From Kitasatospora sp. GAS204B (GTDB lineage: Bacteria; Actinomycetota; Actinomycetes; Streptomycetales; Streptomycetaceae), in contig NZ_JARZAG010000044.1 in the NCBI RefSeq assembly GCF_029892155.1, positions 1 to 42,039 of the forward strand: a DNA stretch of 42,039 nt. The letters are read 5' to 3'. The translations under genes were made by a program, and so were the position numbers. Below are positions 24,501 to 32,209 of this stretch, one piece after another. Position 1 is the stretch's first letter. Each line of letters begins with the position of its first letter. The notes under the pieces are model-generated. The model saw only the letters and a list, made by a program, of their open reading frames with translations, was not told the origin of the DNA and ran no database searches.

Positions 24501-26581
24501 TGGCGCTCTACCGCAGTGGCCGACGGGAGGAAGCGCTGGCTCGGTATGCCCTGAACCAGCAACTCGGCCCCGAGCCGGGACCGGAGCTCGCCAGGCTGCA
24601 CGCCCGCATGTTGGCCCGCGACCCGGGCCTGCTGCTGCCCTCCGGCCTGTCGGCAGCCTGGGCGGGGGCTGACGTGTCCGACGATCAAGGCCTGAGCTTC
24701 TCGGTGCTCGGCCCGCTGGAGGTCAGGCGTGGAGACCAGGTGCTGGCCCTCGGCCCACTGCGGCAGCAGGCGGTGCTCGCCGCGCTCCTGCTCAACCACG
24801 GCAAGCCCGTGACGACCGAGGCCCTGGTTGAAGGCCTATGGGACTACCAGCCGCCGCCGCAGGCCGTCGGGGTGCTGCGGGGGTATATGTCGCGTTTGCG
24901 TTCGGTCCTCGAACCCGATCGGGCGCCTCGCGAGCCGGCGAAAGTCCTGCTGTCGAGTCGGGACGGGTACATGCTGCGGATTCCGCCCACGGCATTCGAC
25001 CTGTCCGCTTTCGACCGAGGAATGGACGAGGCTGCTGCGGCACTGGAGGCCCAAGATCTGGGGACCGCATACGAGTTGTTGGTCTCTGCCCTGTCGCTGT
25101 GGCAGGGCAGCCCGCTCGCGGGCATCCCGGGTCCGTACGTCGACAGGCAGCGCAGGATTCTGACGGAGCGTCATATCACCGCAGCTGAGAAGAGGTTCGC
25201 GGTGGCGTTGGAACTCGGCCTGCACGACGAGATCACGGTCGAACTCGTCGCGCTCTCCAGCGAGCATCCGCTGCACGAGCGGCTGCGCGAGCTGCTGATG
25301 CTCGCACTCTACCGGTGCGGGCGGCAGGCGGACTCGCTCGCCGTCTATGCGGAGACCCGCAGGTTGCTGGTCGCGGAGTTGGGAGTCGAGCCGGTCCCGG
25401 CCCTGGCAGCCTTGCACAGGCGGATCCTGGCCGGAGACCCTGATCTCATGGCCGTGGCCCCGAGTGCGCCGCCACCCGTCGGCGAACCGCGAAGCCGCTC
25501 CAAGCCTGCCCAACTTCCGCCCGACATGGCCGATTTCACCGGGCGGGCGGAACTGCTGGGTCGCCTTGAGGATGACCTCACCGGCCGATCCGGGGCAGTT
25601 CCAGCGGTGACCTTGCTGGTCGGAGTCGAAGGGGTGGGCAAGAAGGCCATTGCCGTCCGCCTGGCGCACCGCCTGCGATCGGCGTTTCCTGACGGACAGC
25701 TGTATGCCGATCTCGGTGGCAGCGGTGCTGGGCCGGCCGACCCGGCGGCCGTCCTCGGCGGGTTCCTCGAGGCCTTGGGCGTGGCGACTCCTCCCGGCCG
25801 GCTTGACCAGCGCGTCACGCTCTACCGCTCACTGCTCGCCGACCGGCAGATGCTCATCCTGCTGAACGACGCGAAGGATCGGGACCAGCTCATGCCGCTC
25901 CTCCCCAGGGGCGTCGGCAGCATCGTGCTGGCCACCAGCCCTTCGAGTCTCACTGGCATCCATGAAGCGCGATTGGTGGAAGTCCCGGTGCTGACGCCTC
26001 GGGAGGCGCTGGCGCTCTTCTCGGCGATCGTCGGACCGCAGCGGGTGGCGGCGGAGCCGGAGGCAGCCTTCCAGGTGGTCACCGACTGCGGTCTCCTGCC
26101 ACACCGGGTTCGCACGGCCGGTGAGCTGCTCACGGCGCGACCACGCTGGAGCGTCGCAGACCTGGTCCGCCGCTCAGGCCGTGGGATTACGGCGGAAGCG
26201 GCCGCTCTCGCCCACGCCGCAGCGGTCTCGCTCGTCCGCCTGGCGGATTCGGACGAGTGGCCGGAATGTCGGGACGGGCTGCTTCAGCTCTGGCACGGGG
26301 CCGGTCGCCTCCAGGCGTCGGCAGCGGAGGAGCTTGACCTGCTGCGTATGCAGACTCTCGCAGCCCGCCCACGGGTCGGCGCGCGTGCTGAGGTGGCCAT
26401 TGCCGAGTGGAGCATTCGCATCCAGCACCGGCTGGAGGCCCATCCCGGTGGAGTGGACGAGCTGCGCGGCTTGCTGGCCCGGTGGGCCGGGTCGGCAGCG
26501 GGGAGGTCCGCGACCGGCCCGCTGGTCTCACGGCACTACCGCATCGAGCAGCCTTCCGAGGCACGAGACCCGGCACCCTGA
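21506..26581 (+). CDS. Giant vWA-like / pseudokinase / double SARP / STAND-like protein
   Basis: 1691 residues, start overlapping the MoxR gene. In order: residues 1-130, SAV_2336-type N-terminus with a Pro/Gly-rich linker; about 165-310, a vWA-like fold (LDLLLVFDDGPTM at 172-184, VAIVLSDCMG at 232-241) with an altered MIDAS; about 370-530, a helical region; about 539-800, a protein-kinase fold with glycine loop RGGMG, Lys569, DFG 686-688 and APE 704-706, but HGHLTPAN at 666-673 where kinases have HRDxKxxN; SARP module 1 at about 804-1050 and module 2 at about 1065-1320, each DNA-binding plus BTAD; then an NB-ARC/STAND-like ATPase at about 1345-1560 with GVEGVGKKA at 1373-1381 (Lys in the Ser/Thr position) and LILLNDA in place of Walker B. 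The tail has no clear repeats. It is likely a regulatory scaffold that binds DNA rather than an active kinase; this is inference. The third-position GC falls after about 23.4 kb. Confidence 0.85.
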   Translation: MASELPALARLADLLARAGGRRPTGTELAELIWLAGQRRGTPAGAPAGSEPGTGAGTVDGRGEEGLPPAPAPVGESAGPGAPRMPLHVGKRSAAGRTAADPAGPHQPLLTPVAPMLAHPLPLQRALRPLKRLVPAPAGWDLDEDRTAHRIAAQGAGPGSWLPVLRPSSERWLDLLLVFDDGPTMHMWRPLVRDLHRTIAQTGAFRTIRSARVTADGALRGDQRGGAARGRTVAIVLSDCMGPQWRAGAAGDRWYRTLHRWTAGLPVAVVQPLPERLWRRTALPAVAGLLAARGPAAPKSTLRFTPYRGTGRADRAVPLPVLEPTAGWLSHWAALVAGHGGTQVPGAAAWLGPTPPSTVGGEEAVDDADFASLAPEDLVLRFRALASPEAFRLAGHLAVGEAYLPLMRLVQAEVERQPQPQQLAEVILSGMLKTGQGSEGWYEFRPGVRSVLLRTLPRSAVAHTADLLERVSGAIEERAGAVPGEFRALVAARDGGGGAGEGVPHGAPFALVSAETVELLRGAAGSAPEREGRTDLVDGQYRLVERISRGGMGELWQAVDEADGQPVAVKLFRLSAERAADRSVPSPATFLRLAEALGGLHHPGVVETYAAGVHGDLYFLALEAVEGPDLRTVLHDAGGPIALAQAVAIGQQVAAALEYLHSQHVVHGHLTPANILFRASGEAVIRDFGFDWIGRSAAGETGYLAPEHVRGARPDHRSDLYSLGCVLYEMVTGVRPYSDPHVPGRLRPVAQFRPEVSHTLELLILDLLQQNPRLRPADAAEVGRRLAARDVLRAPGDAPERTPSFNLLGPVRVWSGRRLLVLDAAQVALLVPLLMSAGRQVSFEDLAGLLGESWTHAETLHHVLTLRAALRGELPEAVRGLLVVSDGGCLLRIDPDHVDALLFERQLAAADAARSAGDVGATRQHLLDALELWGGTPLEGVPGPYAEGERRRLVERWLDAQEDRMECELLLDRAVETVVALEVLAADYPRRQRLVGLLMLALYRSGRREEALARYALNQQLGPEPGPELARLHARMLARDPGLLLPSGLSAAWAGADVSDDQGLSFSVLGPLEVRRGDQVLALGPLRQQAVLAALLLNHGKPVTTEALVEGLWDYQPPPQAVGVLRGYMSRLRSVLEPDRAPREPAKVLLSSRDGYMLRIPPTAFDLSAFDRGMDEAAAALEAQDLGTAYELLVSALSLWQGSPLAGIPGPYVDRQRRILTERHITAAEKRFAVALELGLHDEITVELVALSSEHPLHERLRELLMLALYRCGRQADSLAVYAETRRLLVAELGVEPVPALAALHRRILAGDPDLMAVAPSAPPPVGEPRSRSKPAQLPPDMADFTGRAELLGRLEDDLTGRSGAVPAVTLLVGVEGVGKKAIAVRLAHRLRSAFPDGQLYADLGGSGAGPADPAAVLGGFLEALGVATPPGRLDQRVTLYRSLLADRQMLILLNDAKDRDQLMPLLPRGVGSIVLATSPSSLTGIHEARLVEVPVLTPREALALFSAIVGPQRVAAEPEAAFQVVTDCGLLPHRVRTAGELLTARPRWSVADLVRRSGRGITAEAAALAHAAAVSLVRLADSDEWPECRDGLLQLWHGAGRLQASAAEELDLLRMQTLAARPRVGARAEVAIAEWSIRIQHRLEAHPGGVDELRGLLARWAGSAAGRSATGPLVSRHYRIEQPSEARDPAP

Positions 26582-26587
26582 AGCGCG

Positions 26588-28147
26588 TCAGCGCTCCAGC
26601 ACCGCCATCGCCGCGTTGTGCCCCGGGATGCCGCTGACGCCGCCGCCGCGCACCGCGCCCGCGCCGCAGAGCAGTACGTTCGGGTGCGCGGTGGCCACGC
26701 CCCAGCGGTCGGCGGCGCCGTCACCGTCGCTGTACGGGAAGGCCAGGTCGCGGTGGAAGATGTTGCCGCCGGGCAGGCCGAGTTCGCGTTCCAGGTCCAG
26801 CGGGGTCTTCACCTCGAGGCAGGGGCGCCCGTGCTCGTCCAGGGCCAGGCAGTCGGCGAGCGGTTCGTCGAGGACGGCGTCCAGCGGCGCCAGCACCGCC
26901 CGCAACGCCGCCTGCGCGGTGGTCCCCGCGGTGAAGAGCCGGGCCGGCTGGTGCAGGCCGAAGAGGGTGAGGGTCTGGTAGCCCTGGGCGGCGAGCTCGG
27001 GGCCGAGGATCGAGGGGTCGGTGAGCGAGTGGCAGTACAGCTCGGAGGGGGCCGGCGAAGGCAACTGCCCGGCCTCGGCCTGCCGGTGGGCGGCGGCCAG
27101 CTCGCGGTAGGACTCGGCGAGGTGCAGCGTGCCGGCGAAGGCGTCGCGCGGGTCCACCGAGCGGTCCCGCAGCCGGGGCAGCCGCCGCAACAGCATGTTG
27201 ACCTTGAGCTGCGCGCCCTCGGGGGCCGGCTCGGCCGGCGGCTCGCCGAGCAGCCGGGCCAGGGTGTGCGGCGCGGCGTTGCAGAGCACCCAGCGGGCGC
27301 CGACCCGGTGGTCGCCCGCCTCGTCACGGTAGGTGACCTCGGCGGCGGCGCCGTCGGCGGCCACCGCGGTCACCTCGCAGCCGGTGCGCAGCTCGGCGCC
27401 GGCCGCCCGGGCCGCGTCGGCCAGCGCGTCGGTGAGCGCGCCCATGCCGCCGACCGGCACCGCCCAGTCGCCGGTGCCGCCGCCGATCACGTGGTAGAGG
27501 AAGCAGCGGTTCTGTCGCAGCGACGGGTCGTGCGCCCAGGTCTGGGTGCCGATCAGCGCGTCGGTGAGGACCACGCCCCGGACCAGGTCGTCGGCGAAAT
27601 GCCGCTCCACGCTCTCGCCGAGCGGCCGCTCGAAGAGCGTCGTCCAGGCCGCCTCGTCGCCCACCCGCCGGCGCAGCTCCGCGCGGGTCGGCAGCGGCTC
27701 GGTGAGCGAGGGGAAGACTCGCTCGGCCACCTGCCCGGTCATCCCGTAGAACTCCTGCCAGGCCTTGAACTCGCGCTCCGAGCCAGTCAGTTCGTGAAAC
27801 GAGGCGGCCGTGCGGGCCTGGTCCGCGTGGTCCACCAGCAGGCCGGTGGCCTGGCCCTCGCGCACGGCCGGCGTGTACGAGGAGATGCGCCGCCGCCGCA
27901 CCGCGAAGCGCAGGCCCAGCTCGTCGACGATCTTGCGTGGCAGCAGGCTGACCAGGTAGGAGTACCGGGAGAGCCGGGCGGGCAGGCCGGCGAAGGCCTG
28001 GCTGGACACGGCAGCCCCGCCGGTGTGCGCCAGCCGCTCCAGCAGCAGCACGTTGCGCCCGGCCCCGGCCAAGTAGGCGGCGGCGACCAGTCCGTTGTGG
28101 CCGCCGCCGACGATCACCGCGTCGTAGTGGGGGAGTTCAGCGGGCAC
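26588..28147 (-). CDS. Phytoene desaturase-like FAD-dependent oxidoreductase
   Basis: 519 residues. It belongs to the CrtI/PYROXD2-like group of FAD amine-oxidase-fold enzymes. Seen: the dinucleotide-binding motif VIVGGGHNGLVAAAYLAGAGRNVLLLER at 11-38; GGAAVSS just after it; the substrate-domain segment TGDWAVPVGGMGALTDALADAA; and the C-terminal FAD motif NVLLCGAGAVRGGGVSGIPGHNAAMAVL. The exact substrate is unknown; no other carotenoid gene is present, so carotenoid biosynthesis is not supported. The GTG start at 28147 is 3 bp from the deaminase stop, with GGAAGG before it. It is the last gene of the operon and ends 6 bp from the convergent giant gene. Confidence 0.88.
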   Translation of the reverse strand: MPAELPHYDAVIVGGGHNGLVAAAYLAGAGRNVLLLERLAHTGGAAVSSQAFAGLPARLSRYSYLVSLLPRKIVDELGLRFAVRRRRISSYTPAVREGQATGLLVDHADQARTAASFHELTGSEREFKAWQEFYGMTGQVAERVFPSLTEPLPTRAELRRRVGDEAAWTTLFERPLGESVERHFADDLVRGVVLTDALIGTQTWAHDPSLRQNRCFLYHVIGGGTGDWAVPVGGMGALTDALADAARAAGAELRTGCEVTAVAADGAAAEVTYRDEAGDHRVGARWVLCNAAPHTLARLLGEPPAEPAPEGAQLKVNMLLRRLPRLRDRSVDPRDAFAGTLHLAESYRELAAAHRQAEAGQLPSPAPSELYCHSLTDPSILGPELAAQGYQTLTLFGLHQPARLFTAGTTAQAALRAVLAPLDAVLDEPLADCLALDEHGRPCLEVKTPLDLERELGLPGGNIFHRDLAFPYSDGDGAADRWGVATAHPNVLLCGAGAVRGGGVSGIPGHNAAMAVLER

Positions 28148-28150
28148 CTG

Positions 28151-28597
28151 TCACCTTCCGATGTCCTCGGACCAGAGTTCGGGTCGGGCGGCGATGAACT
28201 CCCGCATCAGCGTGACGCATTCGGCGTCGTCGAGGACGGTCACCCGCACCCCGTGCTCGGCCAGCCAGTCGTGCCCGCCGTGGAAGGTCTCGGCCTCGCC
28301 CACCACCAGCCGCCCGATGCCGAACTGCCGCACCAGTCCGCTGCAGTACCAGCAGGGCGACAGCGTGGTGACCATCGTGGTGCGCCGGTAGCCGCGCAGC
28401 CGGCCGGCCGCGCGGAAGGCCGCCGTCTCGGCGTGCATGGACGGATCGCCGTCCTGCACGCGGCGGTTGTGGCCGCGCCCGAGCAACTCGCCGTCGGCGC
28501 CGAAGAGCGCCGCGCCGATCGGGATGCCGCCCTCGGCCAGGCCGAGCCGGGCTTCCGCCAGCGCCACCGAGAGCATCGTCCGCGGGTCCGTCGCCAT
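28151..28597 (-). CDS. Nucleoside/nucleobase deaminase
   Basis: 148 residues with the zinc-dependent cytidine-deaminase fold. Zinc ligands and the catalytic Glu are present: His55-Ala-Glu57 (MHAETAAF) and Cys82/Cys85 (SPCWYC). The sequence around TLSPCWYCSGLVRQFGIGRLVVGE resembles the yeast-type cytosine deaminase group, so cytosine or a related base or nucleoside is the likely substrate. ATG 28597 has GGGAGA about 9 nt upstream; the frame is open to 28633. It is encoded 3 bp before the FAD oxidoreductase and 60 bp after the ABC permease. Confidence 0.9.
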   Translation of the reverse strand: MATDPRTMLSVALAEARLGLAEGGIPIGAALFGADGELLGRGHNRRVQDGDPSMHAETAAFRAAGRLRGYRRTTMVTTLSPCWYCSGLVRQFGIGRLVVGEAETFHGGHDWLAEHGVRVTVLDDAECVTLMREFIAARPELWSEDIGR

Positions 28598-28657
28598 GTC
28601 ACCACTCTCCCTGACGGTGGCACCACAGGGCAATGCTGCGCCGCCGGCGGTCGACGG

Positions 28658-29602
28658 TCACCGCAGGGTCGGGTCGTAGGCGTCCCGGACGGCGTCGCCG
28701 AGCAGCAGCAGGCTCAGCACGGTGCCCGACAGGAACAGCGCCGGGAACAGCAGCAGATGCGGGAAGTCGAGCAGGTAGGCCTGCGCGGCGTTCAGCTGGA
28801 GCCCCCAGGAGAGGGCCGGATACTGCAGCCCGACGCCCAGGAAGTCCAGGGTGGCCTCGCCCGAGATGACGTTCCCGACGTTCAGCATGGCGACCACCAC
28901 CACCGGTGTCACGGCGTTCGGCAGGATGTGACGGAGCATCAGTCGCAGCGGGCCCGCCCCAGTGGCGCGCGCGGCCCGGACGTACTCGGCGTCCTTCACC
29001 CCGAGCACCTGGGCCCGCATCACCCTGGTCATGGTGGTCCAGCCGAGCACCACCAGTACCAGCGTCATGGCGCCGAGCCCGTGACCGGGGAAGGCGACCA
29101 GGATCACCGTGGCGCCGAGCAGGAACGGCAGGCCGAAGAAGACGTCGGTGGTCCGCGAGAGCAGGCCGTCCACCCAGCCGCCGTAGAACCCGGCCAGCAG
29201 GCCGAGCAGCACCGACAGCGCCAGTGCCCCGGCGGTCACCGCGAGGCCGATCAGCAGCGGCGGGCGGCTGCCCCGGACGATCTGCGCCAGGTAGTCGCAG
29301 CCCTGGGTGTCGAAGCCGAACGGGTGGCCCGGGCTCGGCCCGACCCTGGCGTCGATCAGCTCGCAGCGCCCGCTGTCATGGGTGAGCAGGGCGATGAACG
29401 GGTCCGGGAAGAGCGCCATCAGCGCGACCAGCAGCAGGAAGGCGGCGCAGGCCAGCAGGCCGGGCCGGGCGGTCAGCCGGCGTGGCCGGCGCAGGGTGGG
29501 CCGGGCCGGTGGCAGCAGGTCGGGCGGCGGTGGCGCGCCGAGTTCGGGTGAGCCGAGTTCGGGAGAGCCGGGCGCGGCGGGCACCTCGGCCGGGCTAGTC
29601 AT
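28658..29602 (-). CDS. ABC transporter permease, DppC/OppC type
   Basis: 314 residues. It is the second permease of a peptide/nickel-type importer. Seen: a Pro-rich cytoplasmic leader with a short GSPELGSPELG duplication; a first membrane helix near 50-70 (LLACAAFLLLVALMALF); a periplasmic segment mentioning FGFDTQGCDYLAQIV; five more membrane helices; and the EAA-type loop YVRAARATGAGPLRLMLRHILPNAVTP. The start ATG overlaps the end of the other permease by 8 bp. No ATPase subunit gene follows in the window, so one must be supplied from elsewhere. Confidence 0.92.
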   Translation of the reverse strand: MTSPAEVPAAPGSPELGSPELGAPPPPDLLPPARPTLRRPRRLTARPGLLACAAFLLLVALMALFPDPFIALLTHDSGRCELIDARVGPSPGHPFGFDTQGCDYLAQIVRGSRPPLLIGLAVTAGALALSVLLGLLAGFYGGWVDGLLSRTTDVFFGLPFLLGATVILVAFPGHGLGAMTLVLVVLGWTTMTRVMRAQVLGVKDAEYVRAARATGAGPLRLMLRHILPNAVTPVVVVAMLNVGNVISGEATLDFLGVGLQYPALSWGLQLNAAQAYLLDFPHLLLFPALFLSGTVLSLLLLGDAVRDAYDPTLR

Positions 29603-30521
29603 GCCGGATCCGCGGGTCGAGCAGCCCGTACAGCACGTCGACCGTCAGGTTGGCCAGGCAGAAGACCAGGACCAGCACCGTGGTGACGCCCACCACCGTC
29701 GGCCCCTCGCGCAGTTGGATCGCCTGGAAGACCTGCTGGCCGATCCCCGGCAGGTTGAAGATGTACTCGGTGACCACCGCCCCCGCCAGCAGCGAGCCTA
29801 GCTCCACGCCGAGGAAGGTGACCACCGGGAGCAGCGAGTTGCGCAGCGCGTGCCGCACCACCACCCGCCGCCGGGGCAGCCCCTTGGCGGTCGCGGTGCG
29901 CACGTAGTCGGCGCGCAGGTGCTCCAGCAGCGAGGTGCGGGTGAGCCGGGCGACGTAGCCGGCCCCGAAGGAGGCCAGCACCAGGCCGGGCAGCAGGTAG
30001 GCGGTCGGCCAGCCGGCGTCGGTGCCGGAGACCGGGAACCAGCCGAGCCGCACGCCGAGCACCAGTTGGGCCAGGTAGCCGAGGATGTAGACGGGCACGG
30101 CGATCACCAGGGTGGTGCCGCCCAGCACCAGGCGGTCCGCCCAGCGGCCCCGGTGCAGCCCGGCCCAGACCCCGAGCACGGTGCCGAGGCCGGCCTCCAG
30201 CAACCAGGCGGTCAGGCCCAGGCGCAGCGTCACCTGCCAGCGCCCGGCCAGCGCCTGGGCCACCGGCTCGCCGGTGAAGGTGCGGCCCAGATCGCCGCGC
30301 AGCAGCCCGCGCAGGTACGCGGCGTACTGCACGAAGAGCGGCTGGTCCAGGTGGTAGCGGTGGCGCAGCTCGGCGAGCACCGAGGCCGGCACCGGCCGGT
30401 CGCCGGCCAGGCCCTGGATCGGGTCGCCGGGCAGCACGAAGACCAGGGTGTAGATCAGGAAGGTGGTGGCCAACAGCACGGGGACGGTGTACAGCAGTCG
30501 GCGTAGCAGATAGCGACCCAT
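29595..30521 (-). CDS. ABC transporter permease, DppB/OppB type
   Basis: 308 residues. It pairs with the DppC-type permease. Seen: the classic N-terminus MGRYLLRRLLYTVPVLLATTFLIYTLVFVLPGDP; LDQPLFVQYAAYLRGLLRGDLG; and the EAA loop YVRTATAKGLPRRRVVVRHALRNSLLPVV. Six membrane segments are visible. The start is ATG 30521; its ribosome site is poor (AAAGAGA), and that word is duplicated by an 11-bp tandem repeat just upstream. It is 32 bp downstream of the binding-protein gene, in the same operon. Confidence 0.93.
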   Translation of the reverse strand: MGRYLLRRLLYTVPVLLATTFLIYTLVFVLPGDPIQGLAGDRPVPASVLAELRHRYHLDQPLFVQYAAYLRGLLRGDLGRTFTGEPVAQALAGRWQVTLRLGLTAWLLEAGLGTVLGVWAGLHRGRWADRLVLGGTTLVIAVPVYILGYLAQLVLGVRLGWFPVSGTDAGWPTAYLLPGLVLASFGAGYVARLTRTSLLEHLRADYVRTATAKGLPRRRVVVRHALRNSLLPVVTFLGVELGSLLAGAVVTEYIFNLPGIGQQVFQAIQLREGPTVVGVTTVLVLVFCLANLTVDVLYGLLDPRIRHD

Positions 30522-30525
30522 CAGT

Positions 30526-30547
30526 TCTCTTTCTGATCTCTTTCTGA
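30526..30547 (-). repeat. 11-bp tandem duplication before dppB-type gene
   Basis: TCTCTTTCTGA occurs twice head-to-tail (30526-30536 and 30537-30547). On the coding strand it reads TCAGAAAGAGA twice, placing two purine-rich AAAGAGA words before the permease ATG. It may create or tune a weak ribosome site. Confidence 0.8.
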
Positions 30548-30553
30548 CGACGG

Positions 30554-32209
30554 TCAATGACGGACCGTGATCTGCTCCAGGCGCAACCCGGCCGCGTACG
30601 GGTCGAGCTGGACGTTGCCCACCCGGCCGCTCCAGGCGGTCTGGTCCTGCCAGTTCCACAGCGGGATCAGCGGCAGTTGCTGGAGCGCGAGGTCCTCGGC
30701 CTGGTGGTAGTGGGCGATGCTCTGCTCGGCTGTGGCGGCGGCGTCGCCCTGGGCGAGCAGGGCGTTGAAGGCGGGGTCGGACCAGCCCGAGCGGGTGCCG
30801 GGGCCGAGCAGCCCGGCCAGGTAGTTCTGCTCGCTGGGGTAGTCGGCGACCCAGTTCTGCCGGTAGGGCCCGGTGGCCTGATGGTGGTTGAGGATCGGGC
30901 CGAGGTCGGCGGCGGCCATGGTGCGCAGCGCGACGTCCCGGATGCCCAGGTTCTGCCGCAGCTCGTTGGCCACGGCCGTCATCCACTGCAGGTACGTGGG
31001 ATCGGAGTTGGCGAAGTACAGCGCCAACGTGCCGGTGAACCCGCCGGCTTGCTGGAACAGCTGCCTGGCCTCGGTGGGGCGGTACTCGCAGGTCTCGCCG
31101 CAGGCGCCCGCGCGGTGGCCGGGGATGGTGGCGCCCACCAGCGAGTCGGCCGGGGTGAAGACCTCGTTGTAGATGGCCCGGGTGATGCCCGGTCGGTCGA
31201 TCGCCATGGAGATCGCCCGGCGCAGCTGCGGGTTCGCGTAGCGCGGATCCCAGATCGGCAGCCCGAGGTAGTCCATCGTGCCGCTGGGCCGCACCGCGTA
31301 GTGCCGGCCGAAGGTGCGCTTGGCCTCGTAGGCCCGGGCGGCGGGCACGCTGGTGACGAAGTCGACGTGGCCGGCCCGCAGTTCGGTGAAGGCGGTGTCC
31401 TTGCTGGTGAAGATCCTGAAGTGCACGGCATCGGCCATCGGGGGACGCGGGCCGGTGTAGGAGGCGGCCCGCTTGAGGTCGATCCGCTGGTTGTGCCGCC
31501 AGGGGCCGTCCAGTTGGAACGGGCCGTTGCCCACCGGGTGCAGGTCGAATCCGTCCGGGTCGGTGAAGGCGGCCTGCGGGAGCGGGGCGAAGGCGGGGAA
31601 GCTGAGCAGCATCGGGAACTGGCTGAACGGGGCCTTCAGGGTGACCCTAAGCGTGTGGTCGTCCAGCACCTGGAGGCCGCTCAGATGGCGGGTGGTCGGC
31701 AGCCGGCCGTCGGGCGGGTTGAGGTCGTCGTAGCCGGCGATCTGGGTGAAGTAGGAGTTGGCGTCCCAGCCGCTCGGTCCGTAGGCGGCGGCGTCCCAGG
31801 CGGCGGCGAAGCCGGCGGCGGTGACCGGCTCGCCGTTCTGGAAGACGGCGCCCTGACGGAGCGTCATGGTCCAGACCTGCTGGTCGGTGCTGGTCAGCGA
31901 GCTGGCGGCGAGCGGGACGGGGTGGCCGTCCTGCGGGTCCAGGGCGAGCGGGGTGTCGAAGACGCCCTGCAACACCTGCAAGGCGTAGCTGCTGGTGGTG
32001 CGGCCGGGGGTGAGGTGGTCGGGCTCGGTGAGCGCGACCGAGTACGCGCCGCCGGGGACGGCCGGGACGGGCCGGTCGTCCTCGGCGGCGGTGCGCGCGC
32101 AGCTGGCGCCCGCGAAGGCCACCAGCGCGAAGGCCAGCAGCGTGCGGGGCAGCAGCCGCCGCCCGGGGCCACGTTCGGACCGTCGCTCGGGCCGCCGTCC
32201 GGTCAGCAC
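30554..32209 (-). CDS. ABC transporter substrate-binding protein, DppA/OppA family (SBP_bac_5)
   Basis: About 551 residues, extracytoplasmic. It should capture a peptide or similar ligand for the two permeases. Seen: a leader GRRLLPRTLLAFALVAFAGASC with Cys at the end of the hydrophobic core; the -3 residue is Gly rather than Leu/Val/Ile, so the lipobox is imperfect. Family segments follow: WTMTLRQGAVFQNGEPVTAAGFAAAW, VGNGPFQLDGPW and PQLRRAISMAIDRPGITRAIYNEVF. The start is GTG 32209, whose bases overlap the stop of the upstream dacB gene (GTGCTGA), with no separate ribosome site, so translation is likely coupled. The ligand is unknown; coupling with a cell-wall carboxypeptidase makes wall peptides a reasonable guess. 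Confidence 0.88.
   Translation of the reverse strand: MLTGRRPERRSERGPGRRLLPRTLLAFALVAFAGASCARTAAEDDRPVPAVPGGAYSVALTEPDHLTPGRTTSSYALQVLQGVFDTPLALDPQDGHPVPLAASSLTSTDQQVWTMTLRQGAVFQNGEPVTAAGFAAAWDAAAYGPSGWDANSYFTQIAGYDDLNPPDGRLPTTRHLSGLQVLDDHTLRVTLKAPFSQFPMLLSFPAFAPLPQAAFTDPDGFDLHPVGNGPFQLDGPWRHNQRIDLKRAASYTGPRPPMADAVHFRIFTSKDTAFTELRAGHVDFVTSVPAARAYEAKRTFGRHYAVRPSGTMDYLGLPIWDPRYANPQLRRAISMAIDRPGITRAIYNEVFTPADSLVGATIPGHRAGACGETCEYRPTEARQLFQQAGGFTGTLALYFANSDPTYLQWMTAVANELRQNLGIRDVALRTMAAADLGPILNHHQATGPYRQNWVADYPSEQNYLAGLLGPGTRSGWSDPAFNALLAQGDAAATAEQSIAHYHQAEDLALQQLPLIPLWNWQDQTAWSGRVGNVQLDPYAAGLRLEQITVRH

Noticed and set aside
26588..28147. A carotenoid biosynthesis assignment for the phytoene desaturase-like gene
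   Set aside because: No phytoene synthase, cyclase or prenyl synthase gene is nearby, and this family is often unrelated to carotenoids.
26618..29551. A 977-residue plus-strand open frame opposite the oxidoreductase, deaminase and permease
   Set aside because: It spans three well-supported minus-strand genes and has shadow composition.
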